Made by a program: the position numbers and the translations under genes
The notes under the pieces: model-generated
What the model saw: only the letters and a program-made list of their open reading frames with translations
The model's database searches: none
What the model was told of the DNA's origin: nothing
Source: Sclerotinia nivalis
Taxonomy: Eukaryota; Ascomycota; Leotiomycetes; Helotiales; Sclerotiniaceae
Length of the DNA stretch: 64,000 nucleotides
Direction of reading: 5' to 3'
Assembly (NCBI GenBank): GCA_029531795.1
Contig: JAPEIS010000008.1
Span: 1,302,001-1,366,000, forward strand
Shown here: positions 11,520 through 24,254 of the stretch, piece after piece
How positions within the stretch are numbered: the first letter of the stretch is position 1
Layout of the letters: each line of letters begins with the position of its first letter

Positions 11520-13363
11520 TTATCGTCTCGGCATACCTCTTCCTCTACCCCTCAATGCTCTCTGTGCTGCTCCCGGAGGTAAGCCTCTTTGCGGAGCTAG
11601 TGGTTGCGCGCTCTCTTCATTCTTAATGGTCTCGTCCACGCTCAAAATCAAACAACTAGCTTCGGTTGCTGCTTGGATGGCATTAATCTTTACCAATGCA
11701 GGTTCCCAAACGAATGCTTCCATATTATCTGTGATACCTTCACCCACGAAATCAACACCAGCCCATACATTTCCTTTTCTATGTTCCACGCGGAGCTTGT
11801 TGAGGATATCTGTAGCATCGAAACCTGCGTTATCGCAAAGTTGACGGGGAATAACCTCAAGGGCTTTTGCGAAGGATTTAATGATTGCTTGTTGTTTGTT
11901 TCGGATGTTGTTATCGGCGTAATGGTGGAGATAGGCTGATACTTCCATCTCGCAAGCTCCACCTCCGGCAACAATTGTGTTGTTCTTGATAGCGCGCTTG
12001 ACGATCATAATGGCATCGTGAAGGGAACGTTCGACTTCGGCGATGAATTGCTCGGCACCTCCACGGAGGACTAATGTGCAAGTCTTCGCTTCTGGGCAGT
12101 CTTCGAAGAAGTTGAAACGTTCACCACCAATTTGACGCTCTTCGAATGAACCGCAGGTTCCGAGGTGCTCGGATTGGATATCAGAACAAGTAGATTGGAT
12201 AGATCCTCCTGTGGCTTGAATGATGCGTTCAAGGTCGTCAGATGCTACACGGCCAGCACAGAAAATATTTCTATCCGCAAAATATTGTGTAGCAAGATCA
12301 CCAATTGGTAGCTTAGAAAGGACAATCTTTGCGCCAGTCTTGTATAGAGCTTCCATCTTGTTGTAAATAATTTGCCATTCGGCATCGACAATAGCTTGGT
12401 ATTCCGAAACTTGCTCGACGCGAACTTCTGCATTGTCTTTCTCCGACTTAAGCTCGAGTTCGACATTTAAGCACACAATTTTAGGATTCCTAAAGGATTT
12501 TGGCTGTTGTTCGAATCCAGCATACGAAAAGGTCTTTTTGAATGCAACACCGTTAACAAACAGTGAGTCGGTAAGGGAGCCACCTGGAATTTTCTTCATG
12601 CCAATGAGTTTCTCGTTCAAATCTTCCTGATCTAATGTCATAACTGCATCAACAACCACTATGTATTGTTAGCTCTGCCTTCCTACCACAAGACTTTGGG
12701 ACCATACTCTTTGTGAAGAATCCGGTATTTCTCTTAATCAGTTTACTGCTCATAGCAGTTCCAGCCAATTTTATAAGAGTTTCTCTTTGGTTACCCTCAC
12801 TTGTATTAACAGCAATTTCCTTGATTTTGTTGACGGCCATCGCAGAAGCTCTTCTCAACCCCTTAATAATTGTCTGCGAGCTGACTCCTTGCTCGACATG
12901 ATCCTTGATCTCCTTCAAAATTTCACCTGCCAAAACAACAACAGATGTTGTTCCATCTCCTACTTCGGCATCTTGTGATCGAGAGATATCGGTAAGGATT
13001 CGTGCTGCGGGATGAACAACGTCAAGTAACTACGCACAGTCAGATTTCGGAAGACACAGCATACAGGGATTTCTGGTGAAAGGGAGCTTACCTTCATAAC
13101 AGTAGCACCATCATTAGTGATAGTTTGTCGTCCATTTTCATCAACAAGTAATAAATCCCCACCATATGGTCCCAAAGTACTCCTTATTGTGTTTTGGACA
13201 GCTAAACAAGCATTTATATTGCTAATAATCTGTCCCTTTCCCTGCGAAGAATCCGTGCCTGCATTACACACTTATATCAGTATCCGCTGTGGTAAAAGCA
13301 ATATCTGAGGTACTTACCCTCTTTCAGCACAATAATCGTTGGAGTCTGGCCACCGAACGACAT
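11520..13363 (-). CDS. cct7: CCT eta subunit of the cytosolic TRiC chaperonin
   Basis: Four exons (13363-13318, 13258-13092, 13029-12708, 12658-11520) give 557 residues in frame, starting [16 protein letters not shown]. Group II chaperonin signatures are intact: '[14 protein letters not shown]', '[17 protein letters not shown]' and the ATP-hydrolysis motif '[17 protein letters not shown]', then '[19 protein letters not shown]' in the apical domain and '[18 protein letters not shown]' near the C-terminus. These blocks match the eta (CCT7) paralogue rather than gamma. The tail ends in a Gly/Arg-rich GRGRG segment, also seen in animal CCT7. TRiC folds actin, tubulin and other proteins in the cytosol. 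Introns are 59, 62 and 49 nt with standard sites. Essential housekeeping gene. Confidence 0.97.
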
Positions 13364-14786
13364 TTTTGCAATAGATTCTCTTTATGATATGAATTAGAAA
13401 GACGCCGTAATCACAGAGAAATTGCACTTCCAGGTATGTAAGAGAGCGTTGCTGGGGTATGAAGAGAACTCTCAAAGCTTTGCTGCCGCTACCTGATAAT
13501 TGTAGTTATTAATTTTTCGCGTCGCGATTTTGCTATCATGTCATTTGTAGATGACCGCAATTTATTACACGTGAGATAAGTTCTGCTAAATTCTATCCAA
13601 GCTTTCAGCCACCCCCACTAGACACAATGCTCCCGGTGAGCCGCCTTCTGAGTTTATTTCTGCAAGAGCGGATTGAACTTGCATCGAATCGACGACTCAT
13701 CGGATGACTATCGATGTCAACGCATGAGGCTTTACCAGTTCGATGCCAATATGATTTAGCATGAATGGATATATAACAACCGATAATGTATCACAATCAC
13801 AGCTCTTTCTTCTAGTTTCATTATCAATCCAACCTCGTTTTATATTCGTGTGTGATAAATACATGCAAATTACTTTTAGAAACCCCAGACCTTATCAAGA
13901 GACTATAACATTGAAGGGACTTATAGTAGGGATGTGAGAGGGTTCGACCTTCTGGTCCTAAGATAGTATCTTTGATAGCATCTCAGAGAGAAATTCATGG
14001 CGTGCAGTCCGCTTCTGATGCTCACTTGCCATCCATCATTACTTGCCTCGTCTTTAATAAACGAACAATGATGCGAGTTCCATCATTACCATCAACAATT
14101 TCCCATAATTGCATTGGCACTCTCGCTTTCATCTATTAACCAAACAAATGAAAGCACACAACTGCGCTTCTTCTTCTTCTTCTTCGCTTCGGAATCCCAA
14201 ATTGATCTGAATTCGCCTTCCCGTCCTGTCTTGAGTGATGCTAGGCAAGATAACAACTCATACAATATTGCCAGATTTGGAAGTTCGACCATCACTCCAG
14301 CGGTAATGTTTCTAGACAGATTATAACAAGGTTTTATACTGTAATAGGATTAGGATATTCGAATTCGCAGAAAAGAAGAAAAGTATGGGGATGGGATTCC
14401 TGGAACAAAATTTGAGGAAATATTAGGTTGATATTGATTGGTAAAACAGCTGAGCAATTAATTTCCATTCCAATCATAAGTTTCTGAGCGATTTAGTTAA
14501 TACCAAACCATCTTCACTTCGTACACAGGCACAGCTAGCATTGACGAAGACTAAGAGCACAAATTCACAGATTCACAGCCATGTAGCAATATCAATATCA
14601 ATATCAAAATCACAAAACAGCAGACAGCAAACAAGCAATCAACCAAAATGTTATCTTAAAAAGCTTAAGTTTCATAAATGACTACATGAATTTTTCCAAT
14701 TCATTTCCTCAATCTCCTCATTCTCATTCCACCGTTTTGTACCCCACTTCCCCCTTTTCACTGCGCTATTCTCCTCAATTGACTAT
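13364..14786. other. Upstream region of CCT7 and AT-rich spacer
   Basis: The first few hundred bases should hold the CCT7 promoter. No gene supported. A (CTT)6 tract lies at 14167-14185. Confidence 0.5.
14167..14185. repeat. (CTT)6 microsatellite
   Basis: Six perfect CTT units plus a C in an intergenic stretch. Confidence 0.85.
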
Positions 14787-15863
14787 TCACAAAGCAATCC
14801 CCTTCAAACCCTTCTCGTACAAAATTTCATCGATAGATTTCAAAATACCCTCAACAGCAGTAGCGATCTCGTGAATCAAGCCAAGATCCCCATCGCGTTG
14901 CACAAGACGGATGTAGTTGAGAACTGGGGTGAGGAAAGGATTGAGAAGCTTGTAGAATGCGGTTAATTAGGCGGTGCTGAGTTTGCAGGCAGCTATACGG
15001 TATTTTTGTTGCCCATTTCTCGATGGGAGAGAGAAAGGAAGGCAGCAAAGAAGAGTTGAGGGAGGAAGAGAAACAAATACAATTTAAAGACTACCACCAA
15101 GATCCGAAAGCACCTGAACGATTTGGAGAACAATAGTCTTGGCGTCACTCAAGATAGTAATGATATCAGTGACTTCCGTAACGACAATCTTGACTACAGC
15201 AGGTAAAGTCCTTCCCGAAACACCATTAACGGCAACGGTAAGCACGCTAACAATATGCTTCAAAACCTTGACGATCTCCTCAGCAAGCCATTTTTGACCC
15301 ACAGCAGTAGTACGAACAGAGGTAATAAGAGCATGGATGAATGAGACGTCAGAGACGACGGTAGTTTTGCATGTATGGACTGCAGAAACGACATCGATGA
15401 TTTTCATGACATTGCGTTTGATATCGACGTCGGAAAGGATGTCTTTTGATGTGGAAGTGACAAAGGAGCGACACCGGTGATGCCGGTAAGACCTCCGACT
15501 TGTCTCTTAAAATCTTCGGATTTAAAGTTGGAGTCTTTGACGATGACGATGGAGAGAAGCGAGGTGAGATTTTGTGCTTTTTGGTTTGGGAGGCCGGAAA
15601 GTGGGTTAGATGGGAGTTTGGGAAGAAAAGTTGGAATAAATTGAAATAGGTGAGACTCTTGGAAGAGAAGAAGTTGGAAAAGCAGGGAGTTCCGATGCAT
15701 CTCTTGGATCAATTGCGGTCTGCGCAGCTGAAAATCCTGAGGGGTGTGAAGCTAAGGGAACAGGGACTTCTTCTGAGGCCCAGCCTTGAGGAGCGGCGAA
15801 GGAGGTTGCGCTCAGGCCGAGGACGGCGACGAAGTTCGCTTTGTAGTGTATTTTAAAGGTTAT
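14787..15863 (-). pseudogene. Decayed gene for a secreted, helix-rich protein
   Basis: Read on the minus strand. A signal-peptide-like N-terminus 'KANFVAVLGLSATSFAAPQ' is followed by a Ser/Pro-rich stretch and a long helical region ending 'GILKSIDEILYEKGLKGIAL' and TGA at 14789-14787. The pieces are in three frames. The frame with the signal sequence stops at 15608-15606. The next runs to about 15461, where one base appears to be missing. The third carries VMKIIDVV onward. A likely intron (15113-14949, donor GTGCTT) joins QIVQ to LLNPFLTP in frame. No ATG precedes the signal sequence; an ATA stands at 15863-15861 where a start would fit. Several lesions without compensating splice sites suggest a pseudogene. 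Sequencing error cannot be excluded. Family not recognised. Confidence 0.5.
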
Positions 15864-17749
15864 CCGAGGACTTGAAGATTGGAGATCGGAGAATTAACAA
15901 AGAAATAGGGGGAGAAAATGTATGGATATACTTCGTAAAGGGCTTGGGGTATTAATGAAAGTGTGGAAGTTGGATCTTTTAGTAAGAGTACGAATGAGTT
16001 GTTGAAGCAAATGATGGGAGATATACACAAAACTTCCCGTAAGTTTTATATTACGATCGCGACATAATTCCGGTCCCAGGAGGGATGCTTGAAAGGGGAA
16101 GAAGGTATAAAGTATAAAACCTTTAGGAAATTTTGATAGTAGCATAGTGGAGATTTAACACGAAACACATGAGACTTCCTCCCACCCTAAGTAACAACAT
16201 TATCCGCCATTTGGAGTCATTTATCGTCCAAAATTCTATCTCCTTGAGAGCATATACACGCAATGCCAGCATCTCTGAACATAGGACTATCCAATCAAGA
16301 AAATCCTTGTATACTTGCGGATACACTCCAAATTTTAATATGCTGGGCGCCATGAGTAATACAGTTCTTGAAATCCATACAGCCCCTACAGAAGCTTAAG
16401 AATAGAAAATAAGAAGAGACAAGAAATTAAAGATCACAAACGGAAACGAGCCAAGATGAACAACATACACAGGACAACTCCATGATGGCGAATGCGATCG
16501 TCCCAATATCTTACATCTATGCAACGACTTTGCAATGATTCTGAAGGTGAACATATGAGAATCATCAAACAAAACATTCGCTCAGAGAAACTTCTCAATT
16601 ATGAATTCTTTTCTCCCCATATCCAAAACCGCAAAGATAGATATCAAACATGACGTTTAAAACCATGGTCTAGGATGTGGTGACACAAAAGTATATTTTT
16701 CCAATGGCGACGCTACGAATAGCGAGCGAATTCACCGATAGGCAATGTATCAGTCAGCGCAACTTTATTTCTGAAGTTGCAGATCATCAACCCCTTTGAT
16801 ACTGATCTACGCTGTCAAAAATAATCTCACTTCAATTGTTGATAACATAATCTTACATATACTCGAGTACACTACTTCACTTTCCGGGGAGTTCCCCATG
16901 AATACTATCGTTATTCGAGCAGATTTTCAGAAACAAATACTTTCGAGCATGAGCATTGAGATAGATGATCGGACGACTCCGCACTTTAGCAAGGATAGTT
17001 ACTTCGGTACGCTAATTGAAGAAAATTAGCGCTGTATCTTTCAACGAACTATTGAAATAACCACACCACTTCAAGTTGTTGGCTGTTGGAGATATGTAAT
17101 AAGTTTCCGCAACATATATATATGCATGTAGGATCTTACGATAAATCTATATATAATAAATTAACACACCATATATAGTCGTAAGAATTTAGGATGAAAT
17201 ATCTGCAACTATGAACGATAAATAACGACGAGTCGGAACGACACCATATAGTTTTTTGGTAGGATAGACTCAAAATAGAAACAGGAAGGAAGAGACGAAT
17301 CGATAAGCAACAAGAGAAAAATGCCCTAGTAAGCATGTATAAGGCGCTTGATCAATTAGATGCTAGCGCCACATTAGTTTCAAGCACAATTGTCCCAAAC
17401 AGGGGCCCCTGAATATAACCCCTGTCAGTAGCTAGCGAATGTTGAAAAATCCCATGAATCTTTTACTGCGTAATCTATGGGAACGACTGAAATTCAAGTA
17501 TCTAAATAACTATCTAGCAACCCATCAAATGAACGTCTAAACACCCCGTAGAAAAATATTCATACCCTGTACAATCTAGGTAAAAGAAAACCGCCCCGTG
17601 AAAAGAACAAAACCAAACAAAGCAACACCACCTACACCTATATCTAGACCACCACTCCAGTAAGTAACTGCAAACCAAATCAAACCCCAAGACAATATAA
17701 AGCAACCAGCCAACTATCAAACAACCACCCAACTAAAACAACCACCTAT
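15864..17749. other. Intergenic, nothing recognisable
   Basis: Overlapping short frames at 16123-16399 on both strands show no motif. AT-rich repeats of TATATA type occur around 17115-17175. Confidence 0.5.
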
Positions 17750-19839
17750 CTATCTATAACTCGTTCCCGCAGCATCCTGTTCAATAATAACCGCCGCCGC
17801 CTTCTCACTAACCATATAAATAGGCACCGCAATATAGAAACCGGGAATCTTAGGGAAAACACTCGCATCCACGACTCTCAAACCACTTGTCCCTCTAACT
17901 CTGAAACTGCTATCCAAAACCGCCATTTCGTCATCATCAGCACCAATAGGATTGGTGCAGGAGATATGATGGCCCCAAGCTTCATCCTGAATAAATTCCT
18001 TAAGTTCTTCTTCTGTAGAAACAGCTTCTCCGGGCCACGTTTCGTTGAATGAACCGTCGAGAGGAACGAGACTGTTCATTACTTGACGGGAGAAAGACAT
18101 GCCTTCGTACATTGCTTGGAGATCTTTTTCCCAGGCATCATCGACGGTGGTACCTTCGTCGAAAGAGTGCATTTGGATGAGAGGAGTATCGAGAGGGTCG
18201 GATGAACGAAGGGTAACTGTACCGGCGGTGTTGCGAGCGTGGGCTTTAAGTGTAATCCAACTCCAATGTAGAGCGTCACCGAGAGCTGGACCGGAATAGC
18301 CTGGATAATAGCCGTGGAAATTAGCTGGGGCGCCGGAAATGAGGAGATCGGGATCTTGTTCTGCTGTGCTAGATCGTAAGATAACGGCGAGTGGGAGACC
18401 GGGCGTGGCGTAAAGTCCTGCATCTTCGGTATCATTTTGCCATTGAGTTAGACATGGATCATCGGAAGTTGTGAGGAAAGTACAGCCTTTTGCGATTGAG
18501 AAATCGACGTCGGATTCTGAGATAAGAGTTGTTTCGTAACGGTCTTGCATGTTTGTGCCGACACCTGGAAGATCTACCACAACTGGAATATTGAATGATT
18601 CGAGTTCAGCTTTTGGTCCGACTCCGCTGAGCTTGAGAAGTTGAGGACTGTTGTAAGTACCGCCTGAAATTATGACTTCCTTTCTCGCATTGACACTGCC
18701 AGGGATACCCGCACTGGAATTTTTTCCAGCTCTTGGGTCGGCTCTGTACAAGCTCTTGCCCTCCAAAAAGTCGACTCCGAGCGCTCGAGGCGTGGTATCA
18801 TTTGAAAATCGAATCTTTGTAACAAATGTATTGAGTTTGAGGGTCAAGCCGTACTTCTTAGATCCGTCTGAATTGACTGCATTCAATGTTTCGAGAATGA
18901 AGTTTCTAGCACCATTTCTTGTCCTTCCATCAACAGCAATTGGAATCTGATATAATCCAGTAGTATTATCGCGGGTAGCTAACGGATTGTTGGGGTCAAG
19001 ATTGACGATCTGGTTGAAGTCTTCAGCAGTCGAAAGAATTGAGTCAGAAGCATTTACTGCCAAGGCCTCAGCTGCAGAAAGAACAATCGAGTTGATCTTT
19101 TGGTCTTGAACAATCATAGTCTGGTTGGTCGCACTTGTGTGGAACCATCCATCAAAGCCGTGCCCAGGAGTATCCTCTGGGAGATAATCGCAATGCTCCA
19201 TCTTTTCAAAATATGTTCGCATGTTGTCAGGGGCCCAAGAATCGTCACCAGTAATGTCTGCAATGTATTGCCAATCGCTCTCGTGTGGGTAGATTGTGAT
19301 CATAGCGTTGTGGTTTGAGCAACCACCAAGAGTTCCAGCTCGGGGATACCAAATACCAAGTGGCTCTGCATCCGCCGGGGGATCCAATCCGACGTAGAAG
19401 TCTCCATCAGTAGTTTGATAGGTCATTTTCGTGTCCTTCTTTTGACGTTCAAGATCAGAATAGTGATGTACGAAGAAGTTCCATCGTTGCGCTTCTATTT
19501 CTGTTGATGCAAATTGGAAGAGTGGCAATTCAGCAGTCAGATCCTCTCCTTGGTCATCTCCAGCATCTATCAATAAAACTTCGTATCCAGCAAGCGCCAG
19601 ACGAGATGCGAGAGGTCCGCCACCTGGACCACTGCCAACAACAATGTAGTCAACCTCGCTCGGCGTATCTCGTGCAACCTTAGGGCGAGCATCGTTTCGG
19701 GACCAGTAGCGGGCCTGTCTGGGGGTTCTAGAGAATGTTAGTAAGGGTTCTTGTCAATTTGATGGTTTTGAAGCACTAACAATGCCAATACTGATGAAGA
19801 ACCCAAAGCCAGAAGGCTCAGGGCACGGATGGAAACCAT
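17750..19839 (-). CDS. Secreted GMC-family FAD oxidoreductase
   Basis: Two exons (19839-19781 and 19727-17750; 53-nt intron) encode 678 residues. Residues 1-20 are a clear signal peptide ending S-S-S-V-L-A-L. The FAD dinucleotide motif G-S-G-P-G-G-G is at 51-57 and the GMC signature region follows ('AGTLGGCSNHNAMITI', then the second signature 'ISGGTYNSPQLLKLSGVGP'). The first active-site His is in WGHH (about 606-607). At the second position, where most GMC enzymes have His or Asn, this protein reads FPKIPGFYIAVP (about 644-655) with neither. Family members oxidise alcohols, sugars or aromatic alcohols and release H2O2 or pass electrons to acceptors; substrate cannot be told. Extracellular location is inferred. 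No clustered partner genes. Confidence 0.9.
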
Positions 19840-22800
19840 AATTGAGATTTCAAGCGAATAGAGACTTATTGAAAGAAACAAGCGATTTTTGAATAGAATA
19901 TAGAATTTTAGTGTAGCGTAAGCAAGTTGTCAAGACAGCCCCGAATGTGATCTGTTGATCTCTTGGGAAAAGTAGTGAGAACCTGATGAAGGATACATTA
20001 AGAAAACGGAAATGGGCATGGTATTTATCGTCGTCGTCGACAGAACGAATCTCAACCTCAGTCAGAATGGTCTTGATACCTCATCCAATTCAGAGCACTC
20101 CTGGACTCCGATTTGCAATCCTCCATTGTCTTTCCAGATGTTCTCTTCACGATGTTCATGACCTGAGGGCAAACCCCGCTTGAGGAAACATTGTTTACGG
20201 AACCCCGAGTTCAAAGTTGGGAAAGTAGTATTGAATGAAAAAGCAACAGACAATGATAAATCCGACAAAAATTCGGCGTTTTTACCTTGTATGAAATTCC
20301 ACTGGGAGGAGAAACATCGGGTTTCCTAAAAGATTGAAGATATAAAATACGAAATGTTTCGCTAATGTAGTCTTCTCAAAAGGGTCTCGCGCCCCACAAG
20401 ATGATTATGTGGATGACTGGGTATAACGCCAGTGCAGGGGAACAACCATGTGTGCGTACATGGATATTCTGCAGCCACTCGTGCCACTTATGCCACTTAT
20501 GCCACCGACACCATTATGGCAGTCGCATAACCTGCGGCAGAGCCGACCCATGAAATCTTTCATCATATGCTCAATTTCTTGCTGACATGCCTAGGCTTTT
20601 CAGATCAACGACCAAAAGATATTCTGACTCTCAGGAAACCCTGGCCCGACTTGAAACGTAAAACTATAAAATTAATGACGGCAAGAGCTCAATCTGTATA
20701 TCATGTAATCCGTGTATTCAGAGGAGTTTATCGTCTACTTTTACCAATTATGGGCAGCTAATCCCAGTCACAAAATTACTAGGGGCGAACGCCTCTGCGC
20801 AGAAGGATTTCTGTTTCGTCCAATAGGGTATCTTCCTCTATATTGAAGAATTGATATTAAAAATCCTTCCAATTCTTGTAAAGGGTGTCATGGGTTCAAG
20901 CGCATCAGCGCATTTTTCGAAGTACCAAGAAGTAACCAAGAACAACTGCCGTGGCCATTCGAATTCCTCAGTTCATTTATCGCGCAGAAAGCTTGATTTA
21001 TTTGCGCCATCCCGCTGCAAAGATTTCCTTGGCGATTATTAACTTAGTAAATCCGATTGTTAGTGGGTGGGTGGTGTCCGTTCCATTCCTATTCATTCAA
21101 TCACTCGACACCTTGCCGAACGTTACTATCTGCATTCCTGCAGTTGTCAAACCACATTGGGTATGGGATTCGGAAGTTAGCCTTGAAATTAAATTCATCT
21201 ACCTATCCTCGATTTGAAAGATCGTATTTTTTCAGTGCTTATAGTGTCGAAAATCTTTGAAGTGATCTTGTGTCTCCTGCATTAGCCATGACTCGGTTTA
21301 TAACGCCTTCACGCCTGTCCTTTTAGCTTTGGACTTCCAAGAATAGAATATTGCAGTTGCCTAAAAGCCACTAATCTTGCATGGGCCTCTAGGTGGTACG
21401 ATAACGGTACAGAGTTACATGACAGCTTTCAACGAGATTCCCGGCCGTCTTCGGTGATAAGATGGTAAACGGTAAACGTTACCAGATCTGAGGTAGATCC
21501 AAACTGGGGGATTCCCCGCCCTTGGTAGCATTTTCATGCATATTTGTTCAAAACCCCCACGCCATGTCTTGGGACCCTGGCGTTATTTATCGCGCAATTA
21601 TGCACACGAGCGATAAGGCTCTCAAGATGGGAGGTAGAAAGTCTCTGGAGATACGGAGTATGCAGATGGCCATGAGGAGTGCCGTGAAGGAATAGTTCAA
21701 AGAAAAGATTTTGTTACACAGACACTGAATGGAATACAAGACAGTATGACCTACCTGTTCGTGATTAGGCATTCGCCTTGTGATATAAACATAAGACAAG
21801 CATGGAGCCGACATGCTCAGCTATCAGAAGCCAAGAAAGCTATGTTCGGTTGTTTTGTACTGGTACGGAATGAGGCTGTCAAAGGTTGTGCCAGCCATGT
21901 GATTCTTTCCCAAGCCTAAAAGACCACTTTTGGTGACCCATTTATCGAAGATCTTACTAACTTTATCTTCTAGACACCTTCAATTGTGATGAACGCTTAA
22001 TCACTTCTCGACCGGACGCTCATCCTCAAGCCGCTCTCTCCACTTTTCTCTAGACTTCCCGTATTGGAAATCACTGATGCTAGGAATTTGAGAATGTGGA
22101 GGTTCCAAAATAAAATTGACATTGTAAATTTGTATTGGCAAATGGATCTTTGGATAGAATATTCCTACGACGACGATCACGACATCGGTAAAATAGGTAA
22201 CAACTAAATGTTCACCAAGTCCGACTTTCGACAAAAATACGGAGGTAAAAGCCTCCGATTAAATGACTTCGTGTACTGTTTCGCTGATGTGATTAGGGAA
22301 AAATGAGATTATTGACTCGGCGTTCGCGCCCGTCATGCCCGTCGTGTATTCCTTTCGGCTTCGAAATCCGAAATACGGGTGGGTCTAAGAGTGGCTCCTC
22401 CTTTTGTCCTACGTTTCCGCCAAGGTATCGTAACGTGGAAATCGCGTGGTAGATCTTGAGTGGAGTATCCGAGAATAGATCGTGGGCATATTTTGAAGCC
22501 TTCGCGATGGGCTTGCAGTAAGCCTGAAGAAGGAAGCACAAGCTGCATGCTGACAGGCTTGGAACGTTGCACAGAGTAAGACCGCCGAGCGCAAAATGTG
22601 ATAAACAGTCTGACGATGAGTCGACACGGCTGCTCTGACAATATGACTTGGTTTAACATTCAGCTTGGCTCGACACATGGCTACAATTGTAGCTGAGGAT
22701 TGGTTCTTTTCTCCTCTGACCAGAATCTCCAGTACGGAATCGACAAATGCAAACGCAATCGAGAAGGAATAGCCTAAATCCCACCAATCAATGTTACCAA

Positions 22801-24254
22801 TATCCAAATTCCTTAACAAACATTGAAATAGAGTTTGCATAGGTCGTGTATATAGGGTAGGTGGTGGGGCATAAGAAACAGCCGGAAATGGATCCCTTTA
22901 TCGAGCTGATTCTGATGCCTGACTTTGGATCCCCATTGATTCGCGAATAGCAATCGATGACAGCGCTTTAATTACAAGTTCAACAGAAACTCAGACTATA
23001 TATGGACCCGAGTCGTGAGAAATCCGCACTGAGGTTTGCGGCGTATACGTGCTGACACTAGGTGTTAGATAGTGGAACTCTCGATTCTCTCCTCAAAATA
23101 TTCCTTATTTCGGATTGCTCTTGAACTCGATGGCCTGGATGCCACTTTGGCATCGCACTGCGAAGTCTAAATCTGTCACCTACGCTTTGTAGGAAGGCAC
23201 TAAGAGATTGTGCAATGGGGCAATAAAATCGTTGTATGAAGTCAGACAGAAATGACTCTTCAAACGCTGGATACTTTGTTTCTAATAAGAACAGAGGATC
23301 ACGTATCCGTATATTGATGTGCACCACTCAACTTGCTCTTCTTTTGCCAATGTCTAGTTTGAAAAGCCAAGAATCTTCAAGGTTCTATTCAACAGAATAG
23401 AGACGGCTAAGCATGAGAAGCCAACATTCCAGCAAGTTGTGAGCTTGAAATTACATAATGTTCTCGTGAACATTCCTTGAGTGGTAGAAGCAACAGAAAA
23501 GCTTGAATCGGCAATGCGGGTATTTATTTCAAAGAGGACCGCATTGCAAGATGAGGCTATGGGTAATATGCGCCAGCGATGTGTTCTCATCTAATCTCAA
23601 GCAAAATGAAGAGGATTTCGGTGTATAGTAATTCAGCCGGAATCGTGGGCAACCTCATAAGCTGAAGGTTTGGATCCTGGGCCCTCGACGCCTTCTCAGA
23701 TGAAGCATATAAGAGCATTGTTATACCATAGAAACATAAACATAAAAACTTGATGATACGAAAGTTGTTGTGGATATTTTTAATAATGTAGTAAATAAGT
23801 TTTCACGTTGTCATCTCGTTTTGAAAAATAAAAAAAGTTGGTGCAACGTTTTAACTTTGTCAGAACCTTAGTAAGCCGTCCTCGCTTTCCCCTACCGCGT
23901 ATATATTTCTACACTCCAGTATAAACTCACTGTTGCATGAAATTGAAATGACCGACTGCACCAAAACTTAACCACATAAGAATTATCTTCATCATGCTAT
24001 ATTCATTCTATGCTGTCTCCAAACGTCTTGTCTTATCACAAGAGAAAAGTCAAATACAGCACGGTATGATTTTCATTCCATTCTCCGCTGTCGGTCGGGG
24101 CAATTGAAGTCCGACCATACGGTGGTTTCCAAGCATGTTCCGGTTATGGGAAAGATCATCCACATATAAAAACTGAGAAGAATCTTGAAGAGGCAGATTC
24201 ACTTCAACTAAGAAAACATCACTCACATCAAAAATCAAGAAGCATTATTCCATC
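19840..24254. other. Long gene-poor stretch (4.4 kb)
   Basis: Contains the GMC promoter (near 19840-20200) and the OYE promoter (near 24000-24254). Between them are only short, overlapping frames. The minus frames at 22409-22840 and 23058-23327 have somewhat protein-like composition but no family I recognise and no splice path joining them. A relic is possible; I could not support one. Confidence 0.4.
24165..24172 (+). promoter_or_regulatory. TATA box of the OYE gene
   Basis: TATAAAAA lies 90 bp before the ATG at 24255, a usual distance for a TATA element in a filamentous fungus. It suggests a regulated promoter. Confidence 0.5.

Noticed and set aside
11604..11939. Plus-strand frame inside CCT7
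   Set aside because: Antisense shadow of a highly conserved exon.
22293..23590. Chain of minus-strand frames in the 4.4 kb spacer
   Set aside because: Protein-like in places, but no family, no shared splice path and overlapping frames, so not called as a gene.
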